A stretch of DNA of 52,271 bases. Source: Acidimicrobiia bacterium (GTDB lineage: Bacteria; Actinomycetota; Acidimicrobiia; Acidimicrobiales; MedAcidi-G1). Below the pieces are notes generated by a model that was given only the letters and a program-made list of their open reading frames with translations, did no database searches and had not been told where the DNA came from. Made by a program: the position numbers and the translations under genes. Shown here piece after piece: positions 1 through 8,238 of the stretch (position 1 is its first letter; each line of letters starts with the position of its first letter). The stretch is taken from NCBI GenBank assembly GCA_012959995.1, contig DUCC01000036.1:1-52271 (forward strand), read 5' to 3'.

Positions 1-375
1 AGAATACGAAACTACTTCGATTTCAATACCGTCGTGGTCGTTGAAGTAAAACCGGCGGCCCGGCTCGTAATCGGCGTGTGAGTGGGTAATGAACCCTGCT
101 TCTTTTACCCGGGCCTCCACCATGTCGAGATCATCAACCACCACTCCGAGGTGGTTGAGCCCCCCGGGGCTTGAATAACTGTTCCCAATGGTGTCATCGC
201 CGCCTTGGGAGTAAACCGCCACATAATTATCTTTTTCCCCTATATGAAAAGATACCCCGCCGTCTATCGCCGGGCCCGACCAACGCACCGGCCAGTCGAA
301 TAACTGGCAAAGCAACTGGGCCGTCGCCTCGGGGTCGCTCACCGTCATATTTACATGTTCAAGTTTTGCTGCCAT
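1..375 (-). CDS. VOC (glyoxalase/bleomycin-resistance) family protein, 3' end cut off
   Basis: The minus strand reads as 125 codons from an ATG at 373-375 to the window edge with no stop. The protein begins MAAKLEHVNMTV and has the VOC beta-alpha-beta-beta-beta pattern: His7 in the first strand, an NHLGVVV strand with His75, and a final DHDGIEIEVV strand with Glu120. These are the usual metal-ligand positions of the fold. Most single VOC proteins are 120-150 aa, so little is probably missing. VOC proteins act on small molecules (isomerases, dioxygenases, antibiotic binding), and nothing here fixes the substrate. It diverges from the plus-strand genes that follow. Confidence 0.85.
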   Translation of the reverse strand, partial: MAAKLEHVNMTVSDPEATAQLLCQLFDWPVRWSGPAIDGGVSFHIGEKDNYVAVYSQGGDDTIGNSYSSPGGLNHLGVVVDDLDMVEARVKEAGFITHSHADYEPGRRFYFNDHDGIEIEVVSYS

Positions 376-423
376 GACGCGATCTTAGAGGTTTGGTCGG
401 TTCTTATCTATCTAAACATTTAA

Positions 424-606
424 AAGAGCCAACCCATCTGGAGTACAGGTATCGGGTTCACCCTCGGCGACGGTGAACTCCACTACGAGAACCTTGGTTT
501 CGCCATTCGTCTTACTCCCGACGAAACTCAATCACCCGTAACAACTGCCACCATTTACGAAGACGAGATCTGGCTTGATCGAAACCCTCCGGCCCCAATC
601 GGATAG
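424..606 (+). pseudogene. Gene remnant without a start codon
   Basis: After an in-frame TAA at 421-423 the frame stays open for 60 codons to TAG at 604-606. The peptide looks like real protein, with a segment GIGFTLGDGELHYENLGFAIR, and codons use C in the third position as in neighbouring genes. There is no ATG, GTG or TTG in the frame, so it cannot be expressed as it stands. I read it as the 3' tail of a decayed gene whose 5' part is gone. I do not recognise the family. The rest of the 376-648 gap holds nothing else I can support except a possible -10 box for the next gene (TAGTTT, 637-642). Confidence 0.45.
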
Positions 607-648
607 ATAGTGGCCACTCTGGTAGCCAATTAAGAGTAGTTTGACTTT

Positions 649-1026
649 ATGGCCAAAAACGTTTTAGGCACCGACCTTTTTGATTGCAGCCTTGACCCGC
701 TCACCGGTTACTACCGCAACGGTTGTTGCGACACCGGGCCCGGCGACATGGGAGTACACACCGTTTGTGCCGTCATGACCAAAGAGTTCCTTACTTTTTC
801 TAAAGAAGCCGGAAACGACCTCTCTACACCCCACCCAGAACACGGGTTTGCCGGATTGCAACCAGGAGACCAGTGGTGCCTTTGCGCCCCCCGCTGGCAA
901 GAAGCATTCGAAGCCGGAAAAGCCCCCCACGTGCGTCTTGAAGCCACCCACATCTTGACCCTCGAATGGGCCAGCCTCAACGACCTCAAAGAACACGCAG
1001 CAACCGATAATCAAGAGAATCTCTGA
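649..1026 (+). CDS. DUF2237 family protein
   Basis: A 125-aa protein with the full DUF2237 pattern: NVLGTDL near the start, DPLTGYYRNGCCDTGPGD, HTVCAVMT, NDLSTP, GLQPGDQWCLCAPRW and LEATH near the end. The conserved cysteines (paired CC, HTVC, WCLC) suggest metal or redox binding, but no function is established for the family. TAGTTT ends 6 nt before the ATG with no Shine-Dalgarno, so the mRNA may be leaderless. The next gene starts 7 nt after the stop, probably in one transcript. Confidence 0.85.
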   Translation: MAKNVLGTDLFDCSLDPLTGYYRNGCCDTGPGDMGVHTVCAVMTKEFLTFSKEAGNDLSTPHPEHGFAGLQPGDQWCLCAPRWQEAFEAGKAPHVRLEATHILTLEWASLNDLKEHAATDNQENL

Positions 1027-1033
1027 CCTAAAG

Positions 1034-1492
1034 ATGGACACTCTTTCTTCCGAGTTGAAGCAGCAACTCCACGAGATTTTCGTAAACGATCCGGTAGCAA
1101 AAAAGCTTGAGGCAAACCTCCGAGAGTGGGGCTCAGGTCAAGCAACCGTCGAATTGATCATCAATAAGGACCACACCAACTTTCTTGGTAGCGGGCACGG
1201 TGGTGTCCTTTTTACCTTAGGCGACATAGCTTTTTCGTATGCCTGCAACAGTTACGGAAGAAAATCTCTCGCTATTCACGTCTCATTGGATTACCACCGT
1301 GGCGTCCACCAAGGGGACACCATCGTGGCCACAGTTACCGAAATCAACCGCAGTCGCCGGTTGGCTAATCACCGGATAGAGATCCACCACGGAACCCATC
1401 TTGTCGCTTCTGGCTCGGCCCTAGCTTTTCGCACCGATGACTGGCATTTAGAAAAAGAGTCTTGGCCACAAGCCTGGCAAGAAAACCACTAA
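1034..1492 (+). CDS. PaaI-like hotdog-fold acyl-CoA thioesterase
   Basis: A 152-aa single hotdog domain. The signature GSGHGGVLFTLGDIAFSYACN holds the HGG turn and the Asp of the PaaI/4HBT-II thioesterase active site. It is followed by SLDYHRGVHQGDTIVATV and a strand pattern typical of the fold. PaaI-type enzymes hydrolyse phenylacetyl-CoA derivatives or related acyl-CoAs to release CoA, acting as cytosolic tetramers. The substrate here is unknown. It ends 13 bp from the convergent flavoenzyme gene. Confidence 0.85.
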   Translation: MDTLSSELKQQLHEIFVNDPVAKKLEANLREWGSGQATVELIINKDHTNFLGSGHGGVLFTLGDIAFSYACNSYGRKSLAIHVSLDYHRGVHQGDTIVATVTEINRSRRLANHRIEIHHGTHLVASGSALAFRTDDWHLEKESWPQAWQENH

Positions 1493-1505
1493 CCGTCCAA
1501 AAAAA

Positions 1506-3566
1506 TTATAGGTTTTGACAAAGCCGGCGGGCCTCAAAAATTGCCGCCGCAATATCTCGGCTCGCTACAGCATCTCCAATACGGAACAAAGCAAACCCTT
1601 CCTTACCCAGAGGCTGCGCTTTCCCCTTGGCCAAAGCCGCTAAGTCGGTCACGCCATCGTTGTTTGACTCCCCCGTCAATGATCGCCACAAACCATCGTT
1701 AGGTAGCGAACCGTGTTCCACAATCACCGTGTCAACTTCTCGCTGCTCACTTTGGCCAGTGAACTCGTTACGCAAACTGGCCTTTAGCCCCTGGCCCTCC
1801 TTGCGCACTCCAACCAAACGCAAATCGGTGGCCATTTTTACCCCCCGACCATAAAGCATGGTCAAATACGCCGGGCCCAAAGTAGCCGACAAATCATGAG
1901 CCACCAAGCGGTCTGGAGTCACCAACTCAACGTCATCTACCCCCCGATCAACAAGAAACTCCGCAATTGACGGGCCCCGCTCCGAACCATGATCATCAAA
2001 AATCAGCACCCGGCCTATCGGTACAACCTGACCCGACAACACGTCAACTGAAGTACACAGCAAATCCTCACCATATTCAATGCTCCCCACGCCCGGCCAA
2101 CCCCCAGTTGCCGCAATCACCACCTCCGGGTTTTCGGCTTGCACCTCGGCAATCTCTGCTGGGGTGTTCAAGCGCACCTCAACCCCCAATAAGTCAACCT
2201 CAGCAGCCAACCAACCAATGACCCCCATCAACTCCGCCTGACGCTCGCTAGCCCGAGCCGCCACCACCACCTGACCGCCCACCCGATCTTGGGCCTCAAA
2301 CAAAACCACCTGGTGGCCACGCTCCGCACACACTCGTGCCGCTTCCAAACCACCCGGGCCTGCCCCCACCACCACTATTTTTTTTCTCGGCCCTGCACTA
2401 GGCGTCACCAACTGCGACACAAAAGTCTCTCGCCCAGTAGCCGGGTTCTGAATACACACCGCATCCATTCCTAAATGAAGTCGATTGATACACAGTGACG
2501 CCCCCACACAAGCCCGAACCCGGTCTTCTTGGCCGGCCGCCAACTTGTTCACCAGATGCGGGTCTGCCATATGCCCGCGGGTCATCCCCACCAAATCTAC
2601 AAAACCTTCGGCGACCGCGTGGCGAGCCGTCGCAACATCGGTAATACGCGTGGCATGCAACACCGGTACGTCAACCGTATCTTTTATCGACGCCACCAAA
2701 CCCAGGTAGGGCGCAGTCGGGGTACCCGACGGAGGGATGGCCTTTGCTAGCCCGGCCTCGGTAGCCAACGAAGAGCTCGCCAAATTAAGAAAATTCACTA
2801 AACCGCTGGCCGCTATCCGCTGGGCAATCTCTTTGCTCTCTTGGGGTAACAATCCGCCGGGAAGGCCTTCGTCGGCAATCATGCGAATACCCATAAGTAA
2901 CCCGCCGCCCGTAGCCTCACGCATGGCCGTTAAAACCTCAAAAGTAAAACGTAAACGATTTTCTAAAGAACCTCCGTATTCGTCGGTGCGCTGGTTTACC
3001 AAAGGCGTCCAAAACTGGTCAACCAGGTGGCTGGTCGCGCAAAGTTCTACTCCGTCAAGCCCCGCCATCTGCGCTCGAAGAGCCGCCGCCGCAAAATCTT
3101 TGGCCACCCGGCGAAAATCAGCTTTCTCCATTTCTTTGGGCCAGCCACGATGCATCGGCTCGCGAACCGACGACGGCCCTATGGTCGGCAGCCAATCCCC
3201 GTCGTGAGAAACATTGCGGCGCCCCATGTGGGTGAGTTGACACATGATAGCTGCCCCATGGGCATGCACCCGTTCAACCATGCGGCCAAGAGGTTCCACG
3301 ATGGCCGCGTTACTGAAATCCAGTTGCCCCCACAAGGAGGCCGAATCAATGGCCACATTTGATGACCCGCCAATCATGGTTAAGCCAATACCTCCTCGTG
3401 CTTTTTCTTCGTGGTAAGCCACGTAACGCTCGCTTGGCGTGCCATCAGTGTTATACCCCGGTGCATGACTACTTGAAAAAACCCGATTTTTCAAAACCAA
3501 ATAGCCCATTTGTAGGGGCTGTAACAAAGGGTCAGAAGACGCGGCCGCTACCGAAAGATTAGTCAT
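1506..3566 (-). CDS. OYE / 2,4-dienoyl-CoA reductase-like flavoprotein (FadH/TMADH type)
   Basis: A 686-aa two-part flavoenzyme. Residues 13-350 form the FMN-binding TIM barrel of the old-yellow-enzyme family (CQLTHMGRR, DGVELCATSHLVDQF, NQRTDEYGGSLENR, GMTRGHMADPHL). A cysteine cluster follows at Cys353, Cys359 and Cys371, then a Rossmann FAD/NAD(P) domain from about 396 (VVVGAGPGGLEAAR). Relatives reduce enoyl-CoA double bonds or demethylate amines. The cluster spacing is C-x5-C-x11-C, with Ala356 where E. coli FadH has the second of four Fe-S cysteines. I believe this is typical of an N-demethylase-like subgroup, but could not check. The start is the ATG at 3564-3566, and the gene is divergent from the lipoprotein. 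Confidence 0.88.
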   Translation of the reverse strand: MTNLSVAAASSDPLLQPLQMGYLVLKNRVFSSSHAPGYNTDGTPSERYVAYHEEKARGGIGLTMIGGSSNVAIDSASLWGQLDFSNAAIVEPLGRMVERVHAHGAAIMCQLTHMGRRNVSHDGDWLPTIGPSSVREPMHRGWPKEMEKADFRRVAKDFAAAALRAQMAGLDGVELCATSHLVDQFWTPLVNQRTDEYGGSLENRLRFTFEVLTAMREATGGGLLMGIRMIADEGLPGGLLPQESKEIAQRIAASGLVNFLNLASSSLATEAGLAKAIPPSGTPTAPYLGLVASIKDTVDVPVLHATRITDVATARHAVAEGFVDLVGMTRGHMADPHLVNKLAAGQEDRVRACVGASLCINRLHLGMDAVCIQNPATGRETFVSQLVTPSAGPRKKIVVVGAGPGGLEAARVCAERGHQVVLFEAQDRVGGQVVVAARASERQAELMGVIGWLAAEVDLLGVEVRLNTPAEIAEVQAENPEVVIAATGGWPGVGSIEYGEDLLCTSVDVLSGQVVPIGRVLIFDDHGSERGPSIAEFLVDRGVDDVELVTPDRLVAHDLSATLGPAYLTMLYGRGVKMATDLRLVGVRKEGQGLKASLRNEFTGQSEQREVDTVIVEHGSLPNDGLWRSLTGESNNDGVTDLAALAKGKAQPLGKEGFALFRIGDAVASRDIAAAIFEARRLCQNL

Positions 3567-3635
3567 TGTAGGGTTCTAGCCCATCTTGAGGCGACAAGCA
3601 ATAAAGGTCGACTATTAACACAGCCTTCTATCGCC

Positions 3636-3641
3636 TACTAT
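3636..3641 (+). promoter_or_regulatory. -10 box (TACTAT) of a probably leaderless gene
   Basis: TACTAT ends exactly 6 nt before the ATG at 3648, which would put the transcription start at or next to the start codon. A weak -35 (TATTAA at 3613-3618, 17-bp spacer) is possible. No separate ribosome binding site is visible. Confidence 0.4.
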
Positions 3642-3647
3642 TCAGGA

Positions 3648-5858
3648 ATGAACTTGCGGAGGCTCAGTGTTGTTTTGGCGTGGACACTGCTGGCTGCCAG
3701 TTGCGGCGGCGGCACCGACCAGGGCCCCCTTGAGGCCGCCACTTCGGTAGTTGCCCCAGAAACAGCCAGCGACTCTTTAGGTTTCTCTGTTGACGACAAC
3801 GGATGGACTTTTCAAAACTATGCCGCCGACGGTGACGCCCAGTTCACGGTGATTGATGCCATTGCCCTTTTCGGTGACGCTGCCGTCTGTGTAGAAACCA
3901 CCGGCGACTGTACCCCCACCCCCGCCGCCGCCGAATGGATCGCCATGGTGGCTGCCTCAACCGCCGGCGGGGTATGCGAAGGCATGACCGTCACCAGCGC
4001 CGACCGTTTCCTAGTGGGTGCCGACCCAATTACCGGCGACTTGGCCTTAACTAGCGACGTACAGCGGCGACTGGCTCGGCTTTTCGCCACCCAATTCTTA
4101 GACGACGTTATTGAAGCCACCGAAGCGTGGCGCAACCAATCGATCGCCGCCATCGTGGCCGAACTACAAACTGCACTAGCCGACCCCGACCACGAGCAAT
4201 ACACCCTAGGTATTTACTCCGAGGTCGGCGGACACAGCGTGTTGCCCTACGCCGTAGACCTCAACGAACAAGGCAAAGGGGTCATCCATATTTACGACCC
4301 CAACTGGCCGGGACGCCCGCGCTACATAGAGATAGATACCGCCACCAACCAGTGGCGTTTTTCTTACTTCTCCTCCGACCAAGCCGATGACGCCGATGCA
4401 TGGACGGGCGGCAACGGTTCCATGGACCTCACCCCGCTTTCGGTACGTGAAGCACCATTCCCAGAACCCTTTAGTGGCGCCGGCACCGGAACCGACGGCC
4501 ATCTCCTCGCTATTTCCAGCGACGACCGTAACTGGACCCTCACCACCGGCGATGGCCAAACGATCACCGGAGCCACCGCCATGCCAGGCCAAAGCGGTGT
4601 AGTAGCGGTAACCCGAGGCGCAGCAAGCCTCAACGAAGTCGCCGGCCAAGACCTTGTGCTCACCCGGTGGGATGCTCAAGCAGAATTGCACGTAGAGGCC
4701 GGCGAAGTAAGCGTCTTGGTCATCACCCCCACCGGGGCCAGCACGGTAACCCTTGAAACCGGAAGCGCCGTTACTTTCGGATTCTCATCCGTTGAAGACT
4801 TTGACGAATTAGCAGTTGACCTCCAAGTAGCGCAAGGAACAAAAGCCACCGTACGCATGGCTTCGACCACCGAACGAGTCACTTTTGAAGCACCAGAGCA
4901 ATCCAACACAAAAATCGTGCTTAAAGAAACCAGCACCGCAGTAAAAGTAGTAGATCAAAACGGTCAAACAACCACCGAGGTCGAGGTAGAACGCTCCGAC
5001 CAACGCACCGACCTCGTAATAGACGCCACCGGACAGGTCACATACTTCGCTCCCGAAAAAACCCCCGAACAAGAACGCTCAGTTGCCGTAGAAGAAATAG
5101 GCAACCTCATACAACGAGCACCGCTCCCGCTTGTTGATCAATCTTTAGCGCCGACCTCCAGCCTTGCGGAAGATACAGAAGGGCCCTCAACGCTAAGCCC
5201 CGACGGGACATGGCGAGAGTTGCTGCTGGTTCCTCCAGAAGGCCCCTTCGGCACTGAAGACCCAGAAGAAACCTGGTTCGACGACCAAGGGTGCGAATGG
5301 GCCCGTTGGCAAGACGGCTCACAAGGAATACATTGCGAAGACGGGCCAACTCGCTTTTGGGATCCCAACGGAGAAGAACTTGAACCCGTTGATTTTGACC
5401 AAAAATTCATCGAAGAGCCCCCACCTTTCGATGACGGCCGACCCGCTTCAATAAATGACCTACCGCCCCCAGACCGAATGGAACTCAGTACCAACCCGGG
5501 CTGCATGGCCGCTTTTTGGGACACCGGCGCTTCTGGCGAAGCATGCATGGATGGCTCCGGCTCGTACACCGACGTAAACGGGCAAACCTTTCATTACGAA
5601 CCTGGGTCAATAGACATGCCGGACTCCGGCGGTTTCCCCGACACCATGCCTGACCTACCCGAAATACCCGGTCGTGAAGGCACCGGTTACGACGACTTCC
5701 CCGCCTGCCCTACTGGCGCTATTTGCATTGAAGAGCCGCTGGGACCCGACGACTTCCCCGACATGCCCAACCCCGGTGACCGGATCTACGATGAAGCCCC
5801 GCCTTGCCCAACCGGTGCCATTTGCACCGACGAACCACCAATATTTACCCGACCATAG
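3648..5858 (+). CDS. Lipoprotein with papain/C39-like cysteine-peptidase core and acidic Pro-rich tail
   Basis: A 736-aa exported lipoprotein. The signal peptide is residues 1-18 with lipobox LAASC (Cys19). Residues 60-245 hold a cysteine-peptidase-like arrangement: GGVCEGMTVTS (Cys110), GGHSVLPYAV (His196) and IYDPNWPG (Asp217/Asn219). These match the Cys-His-Asp/Asn pattern of papain/C39-like domains. Residues 290-480 are beta-rich and may bind a ligand. The C-terminal 250 residues are rich in Asp, Glu and Pro with several cysteines, and carry two near-identical C-P-T-G-A-I-C segments. The domain call rests on motifs seen by eye. Proteolysis, transglutamination or a dead enzyme are all possible, and the tail may be a surface stalk. 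Confidence 0.7.
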   Translation: MNLRRLSVVLAWTLLAASCGGGTDQGPLEAATSVVAPETASDSLGFSVDDNGWTFQNYAADGDAQFTVIDAIALFGDAAVCVETTGDCTPTPAAAEWIAMVAASTAGGVCEGMTVTSADRFLVGADPITGDLALTSDVQRRLARLFATQFLDDVIEATEAWRNQSIAAIVAELQTALADPDHEQYTLGIYSEVGGHSVLPYAVDLNEQGKGVIHIYDPNWPGRPRYIEIDTATNQWRFSYFSSDQADDADAWTGGNGSMDLTPLSVREAPFPEPFSGAGTGTDGHLLAISSDDRNWTLTTGDGQTITGATAMPGQSGVVAVTRGAASLNEVAGQDLVLTRWDAQAELHVEAGEVSVLVITPTGASTVTLETGSAVTFGFSSVEDFDELAVDLQVAQGTKATVRMASTTERVTFEAPEQSNTKIVLKETSTAVKVVDQNGQTTTEVEVERSDQRTDLVIDATGQVTYFAPEKTPEQERSVAVEEIGNLIQRAPLPLVDQSLAPTSSLAEDTEGPSTLSPDGTWRELLLVPPEGPFGTEDPEETWFDDQGCEWARWQDGSQGIHCEDGPTRFWDPNGEELEPVDFDQKFIEEPPPFDDGRPASINDLPPPDRMELSTNPGCMAAFWDTGASGEACMDGSGSYTDVNGQTFHYEPGSIDMPDSGGFPDTMPDLPEIPGREGTGYDDFPACPTGAICIEEPLGPDDFPDMPNPGDRIYDEAPPCPTGAICTDEPPIFTRP

Positions 5859-5901
5859 AACCATTCACTAGTCTGTTCACAAGAAAACCCCAAAGGAAAA
5901 C

Positions 5902-6816
5902 ATGAACTGGATTAACCCCGGACCACTTTCTGGCCTCGCCCTTTACCTACTCACTGCAGTATCCATCGCCGCCCTTATTTATGGCATGCGGTGCCAAGGG
6001 GAGAAACGACGCATCGTGCTTACCGGCGTCATGTTTGGCGCGGTGGCTTTTCAGATCTTTCACGTATTCGAACACGCCCTCCAACTTGGCTATTGGACGC
6101 TGAACCCCCACACCAAGCCTTGGTTGACTCCCTGGGCCGAAACCGGGGTAAACGGTTTGGCTTACTGGTGTCAAATACTCCCCGGAAAAGGGGCAACAAC
6201 GAACCGAGGCGTAGAGGTGCTTCACCTCGTGGGCAACACCTTGTTTATGTCTGGGGTCATCGCCATGGTTGTTTTAGCCGCGGCAGCCAAAGTACGTAGC
6301 CGAGCGACCACCGGAACATTGATTTTTCAAGGTTTCCACTTAGCTGAACACGTACTTTTAACAGCCACTCTGTTCATTGGGGGCACCGGGTGGGGTGCTT
6401 CAACGCTTTTTGGTCAACTGGGCGGCAGCCAACTATCTACCCATCGGGTGTGGTGGCATTTCACCGTTAATGCCGTGGCTACCGTGGCCGGGCTACTGGC
6501 CGTACGGTCGCTTTATCGAGCTGGCGCGCTCGCCATAAAACCCTCTCTGGCAAGAGACACCCGCACCTCTTCTACTCCTCAGTTCATTGGCGCCATGGCC
6601 GGGGCAATGGCTCTTTTAATCGCTCTACCTTTGGCCTTAGGTTTCTCTATTGGAAAGCCTGCCCTGCCCATGGCCCGCAACTTCGCCATGAGCGACCTCA
6701 TCGACCCCGGGCTTTGGTGGCATCTGGCCAACCCCTATATTTTGTTGCCCTTGGCCTCGCTGCTTTACCTAATCAGTTGGATGCGTCGCACAAACTCGCT
6801 TGCGTCAACTGCCTAA
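5902..6816 (+). CDS. Polytopic membrane protein with duplicated HxxEH motif, unknown function
   Basis: A 304-aa protein with about seven hydrophobic helices. Two helices carry the same signature: FQIFHVFEH (His54, Glu57, His58) and FQGFHLAEH (His146, Glu149, His150). Each is followed by further His-containing segments (His108; His181 and His186), so the protein looks like an internal duplication. Membrane-embedded His/Glu clusters suggest haem or metal binding, but I do not recognise a family. AAGGA precedes the ATG. It follows the lipoprotein by 43 bp and overlaps the convergent Lrp gene by 12 bp. Confidence 0.6.
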   Translation: MNWINPGPLSGLALYLLTAVSIAALIYGMRCQGEKRRIVLTGVMFGAVAFQIFHVFEHALQLGYWTLNPHTKPWLTPWAETGVNGLAYWCQILPGKGATTNRGVEVLHLVGNTLFMSGVIAMVVLAAAAKVRSRATTGTLIFQGFHLAEHVLLTATLFIGGTGWGASTLFGQLGGSQLSTHRVWWHFTVNAVATVAGLLAVRSLYRAGALAIKPSLARDTRTSSTPQFIGAMAGAMALLIALPLALGFSIGKPALPMARNFAMSDLIDPGLWWHLANPYILLPLASLLYLISWMRRTNSLASTA

Positions 6817-7266
6817 ATTGCTTGGTGCAGGCTGGCGGGGGTAACCCGCAGCAGTACTTAAGACCAAACGAGTAGCTGTTTCGCTTACCCCAAGTTGTTC
6901 TTTGAAGTTGCGGAGTAATTGATCTAAAGCATCAATAGAGGCACAACGGAGTCGTACCTGGTAGTCAAAACGCCCCGTGAGGTGCATGGCATCAACTACT
7001 TCGGGGAGCGCCAACAACTCATTATCAATTTCAGAAAATGCGTGGTCGGCTGGCAAGCGCAAATCGACCAGCGCATCAATCGGACACCCAACCAGATCAG
7101 GGTTTAGCACCGCAGTAAAGCGTTGAATAACCCCGCTTTCTACTAACTGTCGCATGCGTTGCGAAGTAGCCGACAAACTCAGATTAATGCGGTCAGACAG
7201 CTCCGTCACCGAAAGCCTGCCGTCATTTACTAGTTCACCGATTATTTTGCGGTCAATCTCATCCAT
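6805..7266 (-). CDS. Lrp/AsnC-family transcriptional regulator
   Basis: A 153-aa protein that begins MDEIDRKIIGELVNDGRLS, the standard AsnC-type winged HTH opening, with the recognition region LSLSATSQRMRQLVESGVI. The C-terminal half is a RAM (ACT-like) ligand domain with strand GRFDYQVRLRC. Family members bind amino acids and control their transport or metabolism. The divergent neighbour is a LysE-type exporter, which makes control of that exporter and of itself likely. A 16-bp inverted repeat lies in the shared promoter region. Confidence 0.9.
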   Translation of the reverse strand: MDEIDRKIIGELVNDGRLSVTELSDRINLSLSATSQRMRQLVESGVIQRFTAVLNPDLVGCPIDALVDLRLPADHAFSEIDNELLALPEVVDAMHLTGRFDYQVRLRCASIDALDQLLRNFKEQLGVSETATRLVLSTAAGYPRQPAPSNLGS

Positions 7267-7276
7267 AGCAAATAAT

Positions 7277-7292
7277 CTACGGCAAAACGTAG
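7277..7292. promoter_or_regulatory. Candidate Lrp operator (inverted repeat CTACG-6-CGTAG)
   Basis: A perfect 5-bp inverted repeat, CTACG / CGTAG, with an AT-rich 6-bp centre lies between the divergent lrp and lysE genes. On the lrp strand it sits between a possible -35 and a -10 box (TAGATT) that ends 7 nt before the lrp ATG, so binding would block lrp transcription. Size and symmetry fit Lrp/AsnC operators. Confidence 0.45.
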
Positions 7293-7347
7293 CAAAGTAA
7301 TCATATTTACGCAGTCATTGTTCCCTTTTACCCTTCAGACTGCGTTC

Positions 7348-7929
7348 ATGAACATAATTATTGGATTCTTCAGCGGCATTGCCATGGCGGCCCCCATCGG
7401 GCCAGTGACCATCACCCTCTTAGGTTTAGGGAGCGAACGCGGGCGTCGGGTAGCACTCACTGGGGCTGGTGGCGTGGTGGCCGCCGATCTGGTCATTGTT
7501 CCCCTAGCCATACTAAGTGCAGGGCTAGTCAGCAAACTCTCGGTAGACACCCTCCGACACGTTGAAATTTTTCTTGGCCTCCTCTTGCTGGCCCTTGCTC
7601 TTTTCGGATTTTTCCGTACCGAAAACACCCGTCAAGCGGTCGGCAACATGCGTCGTCCGGGAGCCACCATGATGGCCATCGGAATAGCGAACCCCATGGC
7701 CCTCGCCACTTGGGCCGGGGTGATTTTGGCTCTTCCGGACTCCATCAAAGACAACGGGGTGCTTTTATTTGCACTTGGCGCGCTTCTGGCCTCAGCGATA
7801 TGGCATGTTGGCCTCGCTATTTTAGCCGGAAGCATCGGCCAGCGGATTAGTAACCGAGGGCGCCAACTGCTCATCAAAATATCTAGCGCCATGCTTGGCT
7901 TTGTAGCCATAGTTCTCCTTGCCCACTAA
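7348..7929 (+). CDS. LysE/RhtB-family amino-acid exporter
   Basis: A 193-aa membrane protein with about six helices. The N-terminal segment FFSGIAMAAPIGPVTI is the LysE-family signature, and GIANPMALATWAG in the fourth helix corresponds to the conserved N-P motif. Such proteins export amino acids using the proton motive force. I chose the ATG at 7348 because it gives the usual family N terminus. A TTG 30 bp upstream (7318) would add ten residues. It is divergent from the Lrp-type regulator. Confidence 0.85.
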   Translation: MNIIIGFFSGIAMAAPIGPVTITLLGLGSERGRRVALTGAGGVVAADLVIVPLAILSAGLVSKLSVDTLRHVEIFLGLLLLALALFGFFRTENTRQAVGNMRRPGATMMAIGIANPMALATWAGVILALPDSIKDNGVLLFALGALLASAIWHVGLAILAGSIGQRISNRGRQLLIKISSAMLGFVAIVLLAH

Positions 7930-7934
7930 CCAGC

Positions 7935-7960
7935 AGAGCCGACCCACTTGGGTCGGCTCT
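7935..7960. terminator. Bidirectional hairpin between lysE and tRNA-Glu
   Basis: A perfect 11-bp stem, AGAGCCGACCC / GGGTCGGCTCT, with a 4-nt loop lies 5 bp after the lysE stop and 6 bp beyond the 3' end of the opposite tRNA-Glu. No clear T-run follows on either side, so any termination would rest on the GC stem. Confidence 0.65.
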
Positions 7961-7966
7961 GTCGTG

Positions 7967-8039
7967 TACCCCGTACGGGATTTGAACCCGTGCTACCAGA
8001 ATGAGAATCTGGCGTCCTAGGCCTCTAGACGAACGGGGC
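7967..8039 (-). tRNA. tRNA-Glu (anticodon CTC)
   Basis: The minus strand folds as a cloverleaf. The acceptor GCCCCGT pairs with ACGGGGT (G1-U72 wobble). The anticodon stem CCAGA/TCTGG encloses loop TTCTCAT (anticodon CTC). The T arm has GGTTCAAAT. The discriminator is A, and the bases after it are CAC, so the 3' CCA is not encoded. It lies beside tRNA-Gln and close to gltX. Confidence 0.93.
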
Positions 8040-8100
8040 GCAGTGTGCATTAGTTTCCCAATGCCAACCACATTCTATGGGCAACACCTGGTGTTGCCGT

Positions 8101-8175
8101 TGGCTCGGAGGAGAGGACTTGAACCCCTAATAACTGGACCAGAACCAGTTGTGTTGCCAATTACACCACCTCCGA
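8101..8175 (-). tRNA. tRNA-Gln (anticodon CTG), CCA encoded
   Basis: The acceptor TCGGAGG pairs with CCTCCGA. The anticodon stem ACTGG/CCAGT encloses loop TTCTGGT (anticodon CTG). The T arm has GGTTCAAGT, the discriminator is G, and an encoded CCA occupies 8101-8103. It is transcribed in the same direction as gltX and tRNA-Glu. In organisms lacking GlnRS, Glu-tRNA-Gln is made by GltX and amidated by GatCAB, so the clustering may be functional. Confidence 0.93.
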
Positions 8176-8238
8176 AGGCGCCGGTGAAGGCACGGTAAGC
8201 GTAACGGTTCTCTTCCTGCCCCACACCTAAAGCCGCCA

